Below the pieces are notes generated by a model. The model ran no database searches. It saw nothing but the letters and a program-made list of their open reading frames with translations, and was not told where the DNA came from. DNA of 18,235 bases from JAJTHY01 sp964458795 (GTDB lineage: Bacteria > Pseudomonadota > Alphaproteobacteria > Rickettsiales > Midichloriaceae), in assembly GCA_964458795.1 (NCBI GenBank), contig CAYWJW010000031.1:1-18235 (forward strand). The letters are read 5' to 3'. This document shows, piece after piece, positions 1 through 6,329 of the stretch. Both the position numbers and the translations under genes were made by a program. The number at the start of each line of letters is the position of its first letter. Position 1 is the stretch's first letter.

Positions 1-748
1 TAGGAGAAAAATCACCATCTCTAGCATGAAGAGGTATGCACATACCAAGCAAAACACCCGCTACAGTTGCGTGAATTCCGGACCTAAGGGTGAGATACCA
101 AAGTATTGCACCGAGAGCTACGTACACTGACATCTTTGAATATTTGACGCGGCATATAGAGTATAATATAACAAGAATTCCAACTGCAGAAAGTAAATGC
201 ACAACTGATATTGCATCTGAGTAAAATACTGCAATTAAAATTACTGCAATAAGATCATCTACAATTGCAAGTGCAGTCAAGAAGATCCGCAGTGCTACTG
301 GAAGTCCACGACCTAGAAGTGCAAACATACCAAGTGCAAATGCGATATCTGTAGCAGCTGGTACCGCCCATCCACGCATGGCCTCAGAATCATGATAATT
401 TAGCAAGCAATAAATGCTTACCGGACCAATAACTCCACCAATAGCTGCGACTACGGGTAAAATTCGCTGTGCGCGTGTAGCAAGGTGACCTTCCAAGATC
501 TCACGCTTGATCTCAAGGCCAACTAGCAAGAAGAATAACACCATGAGTCCATCATTTGTAAAATGCTCAAGCGAGACCTTTACTTCCATTACCCTAAAAA
601 AAGGTTCATGGATTAATTCATGGTAAAAATTCATCCACCCTGTATTGGCCATAATTAAAGCTATTACGCAAGCACCTAGCAAAAGCATTCCTTTCTCAGC
701 CGACTGGTGAAAAAGTAGAGCAAAGTTAGATAGTCTCTGTGGTAACAT
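1..748 (-). CDS. nhaA: Na+/H+ antiporter NhaA (partial, C-terminus outside window)
   Basis: This is an inner-membrane antiporter that exchanges sodium for protons. The first 249 codons are present and the rest lies left of base 1. The translation starts MLPQRLSNFALLFHQSAEKG and shows the NhaA hallmarks in order: FLLVGLEIKRE near residue 73, ATDIAFALG (D134), and ALAIVDDLIAV (D164, D165). These match the ion-binding aspartates D133, D163 and D164 of the E. coli protein almost position for position. Many hydrophobic helices are visible. The ATG at 748 is chosen because an AAGGTG ribosome site lies about 7 nt upstream (756-761). No sharp promoter is obvious. It is transcribed away from the tRNA gene and has no operon partner in view. 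Confidence 0.95.
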   Translation of the reverse strand, partial: MLPQRLSNFALLFHQSAEKGMLLLGACVIALIMANTGWMNFYHELIHEPFFRVMEVKVSLEHFTNDGLMVLFFLLVGLEIKREILEGHLATRAQRILPVVAAIGGVIGPVSIYCLLNYHDSEAMRGWAVPAATDIAFALGMFALLGRGLPVALRIFLTALAIVDDLIAVILIAVFYSDAISVVHLLSAVGILVILYSICRVKYSKMSVYVALGAILWYLTLRSGIHATVAGVLLGMCIPLHARDGDFSP

Positions 749-1101
749 TATTAAACACCTTACAATTCACAGCTTTAATAGCACTTATTGTATGTTTTTA
801 CAAGAAGTTAACCACTGGTCATTCAATAATTTTTTTACCTGTTTTAACAGGCGAAGGCTGCGTCTTTCCTATGTTTTACTTTTTAATAACAGGTAAAAAC
901 AGGGGGTTGCCTGGGTTCAATTCCTGTCATGCTGAATTTATTTCAGCATCTCTCATCAGGGAAGAGAGTGAGGTTCTCGAGGGGTTAAGCATAGTTCTCT
1001 TATTTTATACCAAGACCCATAAATAATTACATTTATTAGTATAGTTGACTAATTTTGCCAATGGAAGTCCCTGATGAAAATATTTTCTGTCAATTATTGA
1101 C
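749..1101. other. Intergenic region between nhaA and tRNA-Ser, repeat-bearing
   Basis: No credible gene is visible; the short open frame across 739-1026 reads through hairpins and gives a peptide (CHAEFISAS) typical of translated palindromic repeats. The region holds a 12-bp inverted repeat (832-843 against 888-899). It also has three copies of AACAGG (846, 888, 898) plus one inverted copy (838), and a separate palindromic repeat at 929-949. Confidence 0.6.
925..951. repeat. Palindromic interspersed repeat, TGTCATGCTGAA type
   Basis: ATGCTGAA (929-936) pairs with TTCAGCAT (942-949) around a 5-nt loop and is preceded by TGTC. This TGTCATGCTGAA...TTCAGCATCT form is a common interspersed element in several AT-rich bacterial genomes, including Rickettsiales. 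It has no U-tract, so a terminator role is unlikely. Only one copy of this type is in the window, so calling it a repeat rests on family knowledge. Confidence 0.5.
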
Positions 1102-1130
1102 TTGCAATTTGCTCGAAATAATTATATACG
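1102..1130 (+). promoter_or_regulatory. Predicted promoter of tRNA-Ser
   Basis: TTGCAA (1102-1107) and TATACG (1125-1130) are separated by exactly 17 bp and lie 22 nt before the tRNA. Transcription would start near 1137, giving a short 5' leader for RNase P to remove. Confidence 0.5.
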
Positions 1131-1152
1131 CTTGACGGTGCTTTATGCATAA

Positions 1153-1246
1153 GGAGCGGTGGCCGAGTGGCTGAAGGCGGCGGTTTGCTAAACCGTTATA
1201 CGGGTTTCTACCTGTATCGGGGGTTCGAATCCCCCCCGCTCCGCCA
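1153..1246 (+). tRNA. tRNA-Ser(GCU)
   Basis: A complete type II tRNA that reads AGU/AGC serine codons. The acceptor stem is GGAGCGG (1153-1159) with CCGCTCC (1236-1242), the discriminator base is G1243, and CCA is encoded at 1244-1246. The anticodon GCT is at 1187-1189 in the loop TTGCTAA. A long variable arm (about 1197-1219) and a T-arm with GGTTCGAAT follow, as expected for class II serine tRNAs. The next gene starts almost directly behind the CCA end. Confidence 0.96.
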
Positions 1247-1255
1247 TCCGCCGAC

Positions 1256-1268
1256 GCGCGGGACGCGC
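1256..1268. repeat. GC-rich perfect hairpin just after the tRNA
   Basis: GCGCG (1256-1260) and CGCGC (1264-1268) pair around GGA. The hairpin begins 10 nt after the tRNA CCA and is much richer in G+C than its surroundings. It could mark the junction of an inserted cassette or the 3' processing site of the tRNA transcript. No T-run follows, so termination is not supported. Confidence 0.5.
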
Positions 1269-1313
1269 TATGGCGTGATGCCACATCGTAGTGAAACGAA
1301 GATGGGCTATTTG

Positions 1314-1553
1314 ATGTATTTTGTCTATTCCATTCAAAGCGAAAATAATACTGATAGATACTACGTAGGGTTAACATCAGATATTAAACGAAGATTAGAA
1401 GAGCATAATACCGGGAAATCCGTACATACTAACAAGTTTAGACCATGGAAATTAGTGACGTATACTTTTTTTATGGACAAATCTAGAGCAGAAAAATTTG
1501 AGGCTTATCTGAAGACGTCATCTGGTAGAGCATTTGCAAAAAAGAGACTTTGA
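1314..1553 (+). CDS. Small GIY-YIG nuclease domain protein
   Basis: A 79-aa protein made of little more than one GIY-YIG domain, the fold of UvrC-N and of homing and repair nucleases. Visible signs are MYFVYSIQS at the N-terminus (GIY element, here FVY), RYYVGLTSDIKRRLEEHN (YIG element as YVG, then the conserved Arg and the H-N pair), and a late conserved acid in AEKFEAYLKTSSGRA. It resembles the short UPF0213/YhbQ-like group. The frame is open upstream into the tRNA, but that part encodes tRNA sequence and cannot be real protein. Starts at 1302 (MGYLMYF) and 1314 are both possible; 1314 gives the family-typical beginning. Neither has a clear ribosome site. Its substrate is unknown. Confidence 0.75.
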   Translation: MYFVYSIQSENNTDRYYVGLTSDIKRRLEEHNTGKSVHTNKFRPWKLVTYTFFMDKSRAEKFEAYLKTSSGRAFAKKRL

Positions 1554-1574
1554 CGTGCTTTAACCACCAGCACG
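1554..1574. repeat. Short hairpin after the GIY-YIG gene
   Basis: CGTGCT (1554-1559) pairs with AGCACG (1569-1574) over a 9-nt loop immediately after the stop codon. It is a possible weak transcript end, but without a T-tract. Confidence 0.3.
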
Positions 1575-1622
1575 CACCTACATCAACCACAAAGCCCATC
1601 AAACCCAATTCCCTGATTTTTA

Positions 1623-1651
1623 TAGACACTAAAACAGCAGTCCATTATAAA
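1623..1651 (+). promoter_or_regulatory. Predicted promoter of the pirin operon
   Basis: TAGACA (1623-1628) and TATAAA (1646-1651) are separated by 17 bp, each one base off consensus. A start near 1658 gives a leader of about 22 nt containing the GAGAGG ribosome site of the pirin gene. Confidence 0.55.
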
Positions 1652-1679
1652 TAAGTTATTGATAAACTGAGAGGCTTTA

Positions 1680-2570
1680 ATGTTAAAAATCAGCCTTACT
1701 ATTCCCTCAAGACAAAAAGACTTAGGCAGTTTCACAGTTAGGCGAGTACTTCCTTATGAGAAGCGTCGTATGGTGGGGCCATTTATATTTTTTGATCACC
1801 TTGGTCCTGCGGAATTTTCAGTAGGAGAAGGCATAGATGTTCGCCCGCATCCTCATATTGGACTTGCTACTATGACTTACCTCTTTGAAGGCGAGATTAT
1901 TCATCGAGACTCATTGGGGTCTATGCAAGCAATTACACCAGGCGCAGTGAATTGGATGACTGCTGGGCGCGGTATAGCACATTCAGAACGAACCGGGGTG
2001 AACGAGCGTGGGCATTTGCACCATGCACATGGCATCCAGACCTGGATAGCTCTACCTAGAGAGGCAGAAGAATGCGATCCAGAATTTTTTCATCACACAG
2101 CGGGATCACTGCCGGAAATAAATTCTCCGGGGATAAGGTTGCGCATTATTGCAGGCAAGGCCTATGGAAGACAAGCGCCAGTTAAAACTTATAGCCCACT
2201 TTTATATGCCGAAGTGCGTATGGAAGCAGGTTCTGAATTTGATTTACCACAGGAGTATAGCGAGCGTGCACTGTATGTTATCTCAGGAGATGTCAGAGTA
2301 AATGATGAGATAATCTCGCCCAAAACAATGGCAGTTCTTGCTGAGGGTAGTATGAGGATTACGGCTCAAACTGCAGCTCATATGATGCTGTTAGGCGGAG
2401 AACCATTTCCAGAGCAGCGTTATATTTTCTGGAATTTTGTCTCAAGTTCTGAAGCGCGGCTTGAAAAGGCAAAGCAAGATTGGAAAGAGGGTAAGTTTGG
2501 TAAAATTCCTGGTGATGATAAAGAGTTTATTCCACTTCCGGAAACCCCAAAACAAGGAACTATTTTATGA
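1680..2570 (+). CDS. Pirin family protein (cupin)
   Basis: A 296-aa bicupin of the usual pirin length. The N-terminal cupin carries the metal-binding set H57 and H59 (RPHPHIGLAT) and H101 and E103 (GIAHSERT). These sit at almost the same positions as in human pirin (H56, H58, H101, E103). Bacterial pirins such as YhhW act as quercetin 2,3-dioxygenases, while others bind metabolic enzymes; the native substrate here cannot be read from sequence. The start is ATG 1680, with GAGAGG about 6 nt upstream. Its 3' end overlaps the next gene by 4 nt (ATGA), so translation is probably coupled. With an FMN reductase and a tautomerase behind it, handling of aromatic or quinone compounds is a fair inference. 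Confidence 0.93.
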   Translation: MLKISLTIPSRQKDLGSFTVRRVLPYEKRRMVGPFIFFDHLGPAEFSVGEGIDVRPHPHIGLATMTYLFEGEIIHRDSLGSMQAITPGAVNWMTAGRGIAHSERTGVNERGHLHHAHGIQTWIALPREAEECDPEFFHHTAGSLPEINSPGIRLRIIAGKAYGRQAPVKTYSPLLYAEVRMEAGSEFDLPQEYSERALYVISGDVRVNDEIISPKTMAVLAEGSMRITAQTAAHMMLLGGEPFPEQRYIFWNFVSSSEARLEKAKQDWKEGKFGKIPGDDKEFIPLPETPKQGTIL

Positions 2571-3112
2571 AGCTACTTATTTTTGCAGGTTCGTTAAGGA
2601 CAGATTCGTGTAATAAGAAATTTGCTCGCGAAGCATTTAGACTTGTCAAAGAAGCAGGTGTTGATGGTGAATTCATAGATCTGAAAGATTACCCTATGCC
2701 TGTTTATGACGGGGATATTGAAATTGCTTCTGGAATTCCTGAAGGAACAGTTGCACTTGGCCAAAAAATCCTTGCAGCGGATGCTTTGGTGGTTTCTACC
2801 CCAGAATATAATGGTAGTATTCCAGGTATTCTCAAAAATGTGATTGATTGGCTTTCGCGCGAGAAGACGGTATCGCTTACTGGTAAGCACCTATTACTTC
2901 TTGCTGCATCGCCAGGTAAACTAGGTGGTGTTCGTAGTCTGTGGCACACAAGACAGCCACTAGAAGTTCTAGGTGTGCATGTATTCCCTGGTATGATGGG
3001 ATTGCCTGACGCTTATAATGCATTTGATGAGCAAGGTAAATTAAAGGATGAGAAACACGTTCAACAGTTGGAGAAAATTATAACTCAGTTCGTCAAGCAT
3101 GTTAATGGGTAA
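2567..3112 (+). CDS. NADPH-dependent FMN/quinone reductase
   Basis: A 181-aa flavodoxin-fold reductase of the NADPH-dependent FMN reductase family, which includes chromate, azo and quinone reductases. FMN-phosphate binding is shown by GSLRTDSCNKKF (residues 8-19), and the flavin-contacting loop by TPEYNGSIPG (78-87) followed by the helix ILKNVIDWLSR. The length is typical. It reduces quinones or other electrophiles by two electrons using NAD(P)H in the cytoplasm. The start ATG overlaps the pirin stop, and the tautomerase gene follows 8 nt after its TAA. Members of this family are widely involved in oxidative-stress defence. Confidence 0.93.
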   Translation: MKLLIFAGSLRTDSCNKKFAREAFRLVKEAGVDGEFIDLKDYPMPVYDGDIEIASGIPEGTVALGQKILAADALVVSTPEYNGSIPGILKNVIDWLSREKTVSLTGKHLLLLAASPGKLGGVRSLWHTRQPLEVLGVHVFPGMMGLPDAYNAFDEQGKLKDEKHVQQLEKIITQFVKHVNG

Positions 3113-3120
3113 AAAACAAT

Positions 3121-3471
3121 ATGCCACATGTAGTTATTGAATATTCAGATAACATAAGCTCTGCCATGCAGACAGAAGATATCTGCCAGGTGGCGCATAA
3201 CACCATGATTCAAAGCGGACTTTTTTTGACAGGTGATATAAAGACACGCGCATATTCTGCCCAAGATTTTTTGGTTGGGGAAAAGGGGAAGGATGGAAGT
3301 TTTGTGCATATAACAGTATATATCATGGAAGGACGAAGCATATTGCAGAAGCAGATATTAAGCGAGGCTTTATGTAATGCGGTGCATGGGCGCCTACAAA
3401 CTGTAGATCAAGTATCTGTGGATGTTAGAGAGCTTGTAAAAGATATTTATAGGAAGCGTCTGGCTTCCTAA
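3121..3471 (+). CDS. 5-carboxymethyl-2-hydroxymuconate isomerase-like tautomerase
   Basis: A 116-aa tautomerase-superfamily protein of the CHMI type. The N-terminus MPHVVIEYSDN gives the catalytic Pro-1 after Met removal. Arg residues at mature positions 42 (KTRAY) and 71 (MEGRS) match the expected active-site arginines of HpaF (Arg39 and Arg71). In the homoprotocatechuate pathway this enzyme shifts a double bond in a ring-cleavage product. No other hpa genes are present here, so the true role may be a general tautomerase in the pirin and reductase operon. It is the last gene of the operon, with no strong ribosome site, and is followed by a hairpin. Confidence 0.9.
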   Translation: MPHVVIEYSDNISSAMQTEDICQVAHNTMIQSGLFLTGDIKTRAYSAQDFLVGEKGKDGSFVHITVYIMEGRSILQKQILSEALCNAVHGRLQTVDQVSVDVRELVKDIYRKRLAS

Positions 3472-3496
3472 GACCACCCGAAGAAAGGATGGTCTT
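3470..3496. terminator. Hairpin between convergent genes
   Basis: AAGACCACCC (3470-3479) pairs with GGATGGTCTT (3487-3496) with one mismatch around a 7-nt loop. A second smaller hairpin (AGGAAG 3451-3456 with CTTCCT 3464-3469) lies just inside the end of the tautomerase gene. Position between two facing gene ends suggests a bidirectional terminator. The T-run is short on both strands. Confidence 0.5.
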
Positions 3497-3513
3497 TCGG
3501 TAAGTGTTTGAAG

Positions 3514-3930
3514 TTATTGAGAAGCCACCATCACTATTATTGTTGAGCCGATCCAGATAAGAGTTCCGGCTAGTATATACCCAATAAGGTATGTTCCAAC
3601 TGCGCCGATCATGCGGAACACGTTGCGGGTCTCTTTATATGATAGACCAATAATATGAGACAATCTGACAAGGATAAAAGTAGGGCATAGAACTAATAGT
3701 AATTGTGGGGCTAGTTGGGAAAGTTCCAATAGCAAAAATCCAATCGTAAAGATGGCTGCATTTTCCGCAAGATTACCATGTCTTCTGACTAGATGCTGCA
3801 GATCATCTTTATTACCGTCACCAAGGAATATATGGCTTCGCATACGTTTTATAGTAACCAAGGTTGAGAGAACAAGTTGCATAAGTAATAGCAATCCTGC
3901 AGTTAAACACGTAACTAATGGAAATAACAT
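3514..3930 (-). CDS. MAPEG family membrane protein
   Basis: A 138-aa protein with four hydrophobic stretches (about 5-27, 58-72, 76-92 and 108-134). It carries the family motif RRHGNLAENAA (49-59), matching the R.H.N..E signature of MAPEG proteins (membrane-associated proteins in eicosanoid and glutathione metabolism). Bacterial members such as YecN are inner-membrane proteins, some with glutathione-transferase or peroxidase activity. The activity of this one is not known. The ATG at 3930 has GAGG about 8 nt upstream. It is a single gene with its own promoter. Confidence 0.88.
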   Translation of the reverse strand: MLFPLVTCLTAGLLLLMQLVLSTLVTIKRMRSHIFLGDGNKDDLQHLVRRHGNLAENAAIFTIGFLLLELSQLAPQLLLVLCPTFILVRLSHIIGLSYKETRNVFRMIGAVGTYLIGYILAGTLIWIGSTIIVMVASQ

Positions 3931-3985
3931 GATAGAACCTCATTTATTAATTTTTTAAATTTTAGTTAATAGAAGTCTTAATATA

Positions 3986-4013
3986 TTTATATATATAGAA
4001 TATAATTAGTCAA
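3986..4013 (-). promoter_or_regulatory. Predicted promoter of the MAPEG gene
   Basis: On the minus strand TTGACT (4008-4013) and TATAAA (3986-3991) are 16 bp apart within a very AT-rich stretch. The leader would be about 50 nt. Several alternative -10 boxes (TATATA) exist nearby. Confidence 0.45.
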
Positions 4014-4039
4014 GCTATGGGATTTGCTATAGTATGCTT

Positions 4040-4360
4040 CTAGAAAGTTATAACCTTATCGCTTTCCCTAACTATCTCATATAAATCCACCATGTTTGAG
4101 ATTGGGCATATTTCAGAGCCCTCATTATTTCGTGATTTTATGCAGGACCCACAAGCATAAAATTTGCCACCTGATGCAAGGAGCTTTTCAGCTTGCTCTA
4201 TTGTATTGAATTTTTTATTGCTGACTTTCAGGTATTCAACTCCTTTGCCGATCATAAATACCTTTACCTCGTCCTTCTGCTCACGTGCAAGGTTGGCAAA
4301 TCGCAATGCATTCCAGCAGGTTTCAGTATCATTTGTCGAAAGGATAATGCCTATTTTCAT
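4040..4360 (-). CDS. DsrE/DsrF-like family protein
   Basis: A 106-aa single-domain protein with the DsrE fold. It begins MKIGIILSTNDTETCWNALR and has the typical late loop YACGSCIKSR with C70 and C73, plus C85 further on. DsrE/TusD-like proteins carry sulfur on a conserved Cys. Many stand-alone members like this one have no proven function but may be sulfur carriers or redox proteins. It is the last gene of the marR operon, starting 31 nt after the SHOCT gene. No strong ribosome site is seen before the ATG at 4360. Confidence 0.85.
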   Translation of the reverse strand: MKIGIILSTNDTETCWNALRFANLAREQKDEVKVFMIGKGVEYLKVSNKKFNTIEQAEKLLASGGKFYACGSCIKSRNNEGSEICPISNMVDLYEIVRESDKVITF

Positions 4361-4391
4361 ATTATCTGCTCGGATTGCTTAAAAAACCGTA

Positions 4392-4628
4392 TCATCGCAA
4401 ATCTTTTTTCTTTTCTTCAAACTCTTTTTTATCTATCTCACCTTTTGCGTAGCGCTCTTTAAGTATATCAAGAGGAGAATTATTGCGATTACTACGCCCC
4501 GTAAACTGCATTACTAACCATTTTATAATTGCCACAATTCCTGCAATTAATAGTACCCACCAAAAGATCATGAAAATCCAGGCAAATGACATAACAGCAA
4601 AGCCAAAAGTTATAGAATCAAATAGCAT
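4392..4628 (-). CDS. Small membrane protein with SHOCT domain
   Basis: A 78-aa protein. Residues about 8-40 form a long hydrophobic segment rich in Phe, Trp and Ile (one long or two short helices). Residues 51-78 (SPLDILKERYAKGEIDKKEF...) are a clear SHOCT motif, a short C-terminal module found on many small membrane proteins and thought to mediate oligomer contacts. The function is unknown. It lies 37 nt behind tag and 31 nt before the DsrE gene in the same operon. Confidence 0.85.
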   Translation of the reverse strand: MLFDSITFGFAVMSFAWIFMIFWWVLLIAGIVAIIKWLVMQFTGRSNRNNSPLDILKERYAKGEIDKKEFEEKKKDLR

Positions 4629-4665
4629 TACAGAACTTGCCTTATAGGTTAACTCTCTGTTTATT

Positions 4666-5226
4666 CTAGCATTTATCGCAACGAAAACAATCTTTTATAT
4701 GGTCATTAACCATTCCTATTGCTTGCATGTAAGCGTAAATTATGGTTGAGCCCACAAAGCTCATCCCGCGCTTTTTTAAATCTCTAGATAGAGAATCCGA
4801 TTCTGGAGTCCGATTAGGAATGTCCTTCATGGTCTTTGGATGATTGACTATTGGCTTTTTACCTACAAATCTCCAAACGTATTCATCAAAAGATCCAAAC
4901 TCTTGCTGGATGGCAAGGAATACCCTAGCGTTCTTGCGGGTGGAGAATACCTTAAGTCTATTGCGAATGATATCTCCATTTAGAAGTAATGCTTCTAACT
5001 CAGCATCTGTCATACTAGCTATCTTGTTTGGGTCAAATTGCTTAAACGCTGCTCTGTAACCTTCACGTCGTTTTAGTATGGTATACCAACTGAGGCCTGC
5101 CTGTGCACCCTCCAGTAAAAGCATTTCAAAATGCTTAAGATCATCGTGCACGGGCACGCCCCATTCTGTATCGTGGTAATGCAAGTAGTCCGGTTTATCT
5201 AGGGGGGCCCAGGTACAGCGTTGCAT
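4666..5226 (-). CDS. tag: DNA-3-methyladenine glycosylase I
   Basis: A 186-aa base-excision repair enzyme that removes N3-methyladenine from alkylated DNA, of the usual family length. Zinc ligands are present: C4 (MQRCTW), H18 (YHDTEWG), H176 (VNDHIKDC) and C180, matching C4, H17, H175 and C179 of E. coli Tag. The substrate-pocket glutamate is in LLLEGAQAGLSW (E39), and KKRGMSFVGSTIIYAYMQA is typical of the C-terminal part. The start ATG overlaps the stop of DUF1398 by one base (TAATG), so translation is coupled. The C-terminus (CFRCDKC) adds two further cysteines. Placement behind marR suggests induction in a stress response. Confidence 0.96.
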   Translation of the reverse strand: MQRCTWAPLDKPDYLHYHDTEWGVPVHDDLKHFEMLLLEGAQAGLSWYTILKRREGYRAAFKQFDPNKIASMTDAELEALLLNGDIIRNRLKVFSTRKNARVFLAIQQEFGSFDEYVWRFVGKKPIVNHPKTMKDIPNRTPESDSLSRDLKKRGMSFVGSTIIYAYMQAIGMVNDHIKDCFRCDKC

Positions 5227-5618
5227 TATTTACCCTGGGGGAAGTGTTCGGTATATTGGCTTCCATCGCGACCAAAATAAATTACTTTTTTGCCTGTTAT
5301 AAATACCTCATAATGGCTACAACCTGCAGACATCGCGCGACGTAGAAAAGTTCTATAGTCGATGCGGTTCTGTTGACTATCAGTTATTGCATTTTTTATT
5401 TCACTGCCATCAAAGCTTGTGGTCACTTTTATAGCATCGCAAGTAAGCGGTTCAATATGAATTTCATCATCTTTGCCATAGTAGAATTTCTTGCAGCTAA
5501 CTAAATCTGTGTAATATCGTTCTACGCCCGCGCCAATCAGTTTCATTACCACTTCTGGAAACGTTATGGTTCCAGCAAGTGAGCGTTCAGAACATTCTTT
5601 TATTGTTTTAGTATCCAT
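5226..5618 (-). CDS. DUF1398 family protein
   Basis: A 130-aa protein resembling the DUF1398 family (YbcV-like, sometimes labelled phage envelope protein). Recognisable parts are the N-terminal helix TIKECSERSLAGTITFPEVV, the middle GVERYYTDLVSCKKFYYG, and the end RIDYRTFLRRAMSAGCSHYEVFITGKKVIYFGRDG. A longer frame starting with TTG at 5633 is possible, but ATG 5618 follows a strong GAGGAG site by 7 nt, which decides the start. Gene function is unknown. It sits between marR (23-nt gap) and tag (one-base overlap). Confidence 0.85.
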   Translation of the reverse strand: MDTKTIKECSERSLAGTITFPEVVMKLIGAGVERYYTDLVSCKKFYYGKDDEIHIEPLTCDAIKVTTSFDGSEIKNAITDSQQNRIDYRTFLRRAMSAGCSHYEVFITGKKVIYFGRDGSQYTEHFPQGK

Positions 5619-5641
5619 AATTTTTCTCCTCAAAATTATTA

Positions 5642-6109
5642 TTATGACCAGCTATTAAAGCGCTTGGATTTCTTCCAATCATTGTCAGCTAGCAATTTCT
5701 TAAATGTATCTATTAGATCTTTACGCTCATTTAAGTTTAGGGATCTAAAAAACACATCTTCATTTTCAACAGCTACTCTTGCCAAATGAGGCACTAGTTC
5801 CATACCTTCTTCTGTAAGGCTTAGGCTTATAGAGCTGCGATTTTTTCCTTCCGAGCGGTTTACTAAACCACGCTTTACTAGCCTCTCTACCATTCGCGAA
5901 AGAGAGCTTTTATCAACGCCAACAGCTTCCACAGCTTGCTTAAGGGTAATGTTTTGATGGTCATAAAGAGTGCGTAATACTACCCATTGTGCCGTTGAAA
6001 CATTATACTCCATAAGTTTGTTTGCAAAGCTATTGTCAATACAGTTGGAAAGACAACGTAGCCAGTAGCCAAGATGATCTTCCAGATTGCTTACATATGC
6101 TTTGGTCAT
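5642..6109 (-). CDS. MarR family transcriptional regulator
   Basis: A 155-aa winged-helix regulator. The helix-turn-helix and wing lie at about residues 38-105: STAQWVVLRTLYD, LKQAVEAVGVDKSSLSRMVE as the recognition part, then the wing GLVNRSEGKNRSSISLSLT. Flanking helices form the dimer domain. The frame is open to 6208, but ATG 6109 is preferred because the family-typical sequence begins there and the promoter's -10 box ends only 7 nt upstream. MarR proteins usually repress their own operon and release DNA on binding a phenolic or oxidant. A perfect palindrome in this promoter fits autoregulation. It heads the operon with DUF1398, tag, SHOCT and DsrE genes. Confidence 0.93.
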   Translation of the reverse strand: MTKAYVSNLEDHLGYWLRCLSNCIDNSFANKLMEYNVSTAQWVVLRTLYDHQNITLKQAVEAVGVDKSSLSRMVERLVKRGLVNRSEGKNRSSISLSLTEEGMELVPHLARVAVENEDVFFRSLNLNERKDLIDTFKKLLADNDWKKSKRFNSWS

Positions 6110-6115
6110 AAATCC

Positions 6116-6144
6116 AATATAGTTGCATATGCAACAGTTGTCAA
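6116..6144 (-). promoter_or_regulatory. Promoter of the marR operon
   Basis: On the minus strand a perfect -35 TTGACA (6139-6144) and -10 TATATT (6116-6121) are separated by exactly 17 bp. The expected start point is about 6109, the A of the marR ATG, so the mRNA is probably leaderless. Only GGA, three bases before the ATG, could serve as a ribosome site. Confidence 0.75.
6122..6135. promoter_or_regulatory. Probable MarR operator, perfect 14-bp palindrome
   Basis: GTTGCATATGCAAC is a perfect palindrome lying wholly within the promoter spacer. A dimer bound here would block RNA polymerase. The core TTGCATATGCAA is the kind of site MarR-family dimers recognise. The binding protein is inferred to be the adjacent MarR. 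Confidence 0.7.
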
Positions 6145-6231
6145 TGCAATTGTTAAAGTTTTTTTGATACTTCCAGACAAGTATGACTAGATATTGAATG
6201 TGAACCACAGCTTTAGCCTATAAGTATCTAC

Positions 6232-6262
6232 TGTCATACCGCTGCTTGACAGCGGTATGACA
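6232..6262. repeat. Palindromic interspersed repeat with 13-bp arms
   Basis: TGTCATACCGCTG (6232-6244) pairs perfectly with CAGCGGTATGACA (6250-6262) around CTTGA. The form TGTCATnCCGC...GCGGnATGACA is a widespread mobile palindrome in AT-rich alphaproteobacterial genomes. It lies between the ALDH gene and marR. A TTTT follows on the plus strand only, so it is not an ideal terminator for the ALDH gene. Confidence 0.6.
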
Positions 6263-6329
6263 TTTTCTTATATATTAATATCTCTTACATCCCTTTTTTC
6301 CAAGTTCTGTAATGTACATTAAAGTTCAC

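Noticed and set aside
739..1026. Plus-strand open frame of 95 aa upstream of the tRNA
   Set aside because: It starts inside the 5' end of nhaA, runs through palindromic repeats and has no ribosome site or domain.
1090..1377. Minus-strand open frame of 95 aa across the tRNA
   Set aside because: It is the reverse reading of tRNA-Ser and the GIY-YIG start; peptides such as AGGIRTPDTGR are a familiar artefact of tRNA-Ser antisense translation.
1153..1700. Integrative element attachment site at the tRNA-Ser 3' end
   Set aside because: No integrase gene and no direct repeat of the tRNA 3' end was found downstream within the window.
6232..6262. Terminator of the ALDH gene
   Set aside because: On the ALDH strand the hairpin is followed by GTAGATAC with no T-tract. 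The arms match a known interspersed palindrome type better.
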